Below, piece after piece: positions 62,897-64,000 of a stretch of DNA of 64,000 bases. A program made the position numbers and the translations under genes. The notes beneath the pieces were generated by a model. It had not been told where the DNA came from and made no database searches. It saw only the letters and a program-made list of their open reading frames with translations. Each line of letters begins with the position of its first letter. The first letter of the stretch is position 1. Source of the stretch: Hyphomicrobiales bacterium (GTDB taxonomy: Bacteria > Pseudomonadota > Alphaproteobacteria > Rhizobiales > Rhizobiaceae); the NCBI GenBank assembly GCA_900468535.1, contig UBTY01000051.1, forward strand, positions 25,329-89,328. The letters are read 5' to 3'.

Positions 62897-63169
62897 CTAC
62901 CGGTTCGGAAAGCGCTTCAACATCCTGTCATGGACATTGTCGATTCCCACAAACATCGCGGCAACAGCAACGGCCTTATCGCGGTGATCGACGTTCGTAA
63001 TGTAGCCTTCCAAAACCAATTCGGGGCCTATCATGTGGATAGTCATGGCGCTACTGTCGATATCCGGGACCGCCGCAAGCGCTGCCTTGACAGTTGCAAT
63101 CGTAGACGCAGAACTATGGCCCTGTTGGCACCATTGTTCATGCGTGAAGCTCTCGGAACCAAATATCAT
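62897..63169 (-). CDS. BON domain protein
   Basis: 90 residues from ATG 63169 with GGAGGT eight bases upstream. BON pattern: STIATVKAALAAVPDIDSSA, HMIGPELVLEGYITNVDHRD, KAVAVAAMFVGIDNVHDRML. BON domains are thought to bind phospholipid at the envelope; this copy lacks a signal peptide, so it may be cytoplasmic. An EcfG-like promoter lies upstream. Confidence 0.85.
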   Translation of the reverse strand: MIFGSESFTHEQWCQQGHSSASTIATVKAALAAVPDIDSSAMTIHMIGPELVLEGYITNVDHRDKAVAVAAMFVGIDNVHDRMLKRFPNR

Positions 63170-63200
63170 GACCTTCTACCTCCGATACCTTAACTATCGA

Positions 63201-63225
63201 AACATGATGGACTTCGAATGGTTCC
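63201..63225 (-). promoter_or_regulatory. EcfG-type promoter, GGAAC-N16-TGTT
   Basis: Minus strand GGAAC (63225-63221) and TGTT (63204-63201), 32 bases before the BON gene. Confidence 0.6.
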
Positions 63226-63517
63226 GTGATGGGACTTAGGTCCGGTGGCGGTTTGCCAGCCCGGCGAAGGCCGAATATCGTGGCAAACACAGCAGGTCGT
63301 TTTGCAATGCAGGTGCACCATTGGGCGCTGATAGCGGTTTTCAGGCAATTTGGGGGCGAATTCCAGTCCGCTGGCGCTCCCGGGATTTGCAGGTGGCAGG
63401 TCTCTTGATCCCTCCGATTGAAAGGTTTCCGGGAGCGGTGGTGTCCGGGGCTCTAGGGCGAACGAAATGGTTCCAATAATCGGGAGCGGCCCATTCCCAG
63501 CCTCCACATCCTGACAG
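63226..63517. other. Intergenic, nothing recognised
   Basis: About 290 bases without a supported gene. Confidence 0.4.
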
Positions 63518-64000
63518 TCAGAACTTGTAGCCGACCTGGATACCGGCGCGGGTCATGCCGTTGTTCGGCCCGTCGCAGAGATTGGCATGCGACGAGTGGG
63601 CCACCTGAGCGATGACATTCCAGTGCGCGTCGAAGCGATAGCCGGCGCCAAGGTACTCGTGAAACAGCCAGCGACAGCCGAGATCCGGGCCATCGGTGTT
63701 GTTATTGAGTGTGCCACTGTGCCAGACGCCGCCAAAACCAGCCTCTGCGAAGACCTTCTCGTTGAAATCTACGGTCCAGGCAAAGCCGCCGAAGACCTGT
63801 GTTGCCTGGCCGGATGTTCCTATCGAGGTTCCGAGGTTTACTCGGGGCCTGGCAAGCTGCTGCTGCCAGTTCGTCGCGGCGTCCTGATTGAAGGGATCGA
63901 AGAAGACCGTTACCTCGGGAAACACGCCGTCTTCGTGCTCACCACCGCTCTGAATCGACGCCGATGCGCCGAAACGCAGTTCGTCGAAGATCTGGTCGCC
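63518..64000 (-). CDS. PagL-like lipid A 3-O-deacylase, 5' end outside the window
   Basis: 161 residues visible; the frame is open to the window end, so the N-terminus with its signal peptide is missing. It is an acyloxyacyl hydrolase/PagL-type outer-membrane beta barrel with alternating strands and an aromatic end (AGIQVGYKF). The catalytic His-Ser pair is visible in VAHSSHANLCDG near the C-terminus. PagL removes the 3-O acyl chain of lipid A and alters envelope properties under stress. The GTG at 63925 is internal. Confidence 0.85.
   Translation of the reverse strand, partial: GDQIFDELRFGASASIQSGGEHEDGVFPEVTVFFDPFNQDAATNWQQQLARPRVNLGTSIGTSGQATQVFGGFAWTVDFNEKVFAEAGFGGVWHSGTLNNNTDGPDLGCRWLFHEYLGAGYRFDAHWNVIAQVAHSSHANLCDGPNNGMTRAGIQVGYKF

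Noticed and set aside
1..64000. CRISPR arrays, insertion sequences, tRNA or rRNA genes, prophage
   Set aside because: No regularly spaced repeats, transposase, integrase, phage structural genes or cloverleaf sequence recognised on reading; absence judged by eye only.

Overview
The window is about 60% GC alphaproteobacterial DNA. HWE-type sensor kinases, DUF982, DUF1206, DUF3140, DUF3008 and TIGR02587/TIGR02588 genes, MalK/UgpC-type sugar ABC transport and many strong GGAGG ribosome sites point to the Rhizobiales, most likely a Sinorhizobium/Rhizobium/Agrobacterium relative. No essential housekeeping genes, rRNA, tRNA, CRISPR array or intact transposon was recognised, so this is an accessory region (plasmid, chromid or chromosomal island).

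Layout. 1-4.6 kb: HWE histidine kinase (cut by the window edge), a single-receiver protein, an unusual internally repeated protein, and a GFA-type zinc protein. 4.7-6.5 kb: three broken genes in a row (a small stress-type protein, an FAD monooxygenase and a small secreted protein). 6.5-21.4 kb: small stress-type genes, a cytoplasmic alpha-amylase, membrane proteins (TIGR02587/88, DUF1206, YihY, MscS, MgtC), an L,D-transpeptidase and a GSP26-like flavin-binding protein. 21.6-29.9 kb: a compact eight-gene operon for uptake and breakdown of an amino sugar, probably galactosamine-type (DeoR regulator, kinase, ABC transporter, AgaS-like isomerase, AgaZ/KbaZ-like protein). 30-32.3 kb: GH4 alpha-galactosidase with a divergent AraC regulator. 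32.4-33.5 kb: a receiver-Crp/Fnr fusion. 33.9-40.2 kb: more small stress proteins. 40.7-47.7 kb: a KaiC-like double ATPase with two large hybrid kinases. 47.9-49.6 kb: a decayed two-component pair. 49.6-64 kb: small membrane and secreted proteins, a DUF2231 / sugar dehydrogenase / trehalose synthase operon, an acetyltransferase, a second MgtC protein, a broken flavodoxin-type reductase, DUF2171, an SDR and a BON protein, and a PagL-like lipid A deacylase cut by the window end.

The main finding is regulatory. At least 19 transcription units start just downstream of a GGAAC-N16/17-nGTT motif, the signature of the alphaproteobacterial general stress sigma factor (EcfG/RpoE2). Nine match GGAAC-N16/17-CGTT exactly, against about one expected by chance in the whole window on both strands with equal base frequencies. 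The window therefore looks like a general-stress-response island: envelope, membrane and redox-protection genes and trehalose synthesis under one sigma factor, interspersed with sensor kinases and receivers of the kinds that feed such a response. The sigma factor, its anti-sigma factor NepR and PhyR are not in this window.

The island is also decaying. I count ten broken genes: single-base frameshifts, mostly at short homopolymers, three in-frame stop codons, and one kinase that has lost its catalytic core. The 21.6-33.5 kb operon and regulator block and the large kinases are intact, which argues against uniform sequencing error, although error cannot be excluded from one sequence.
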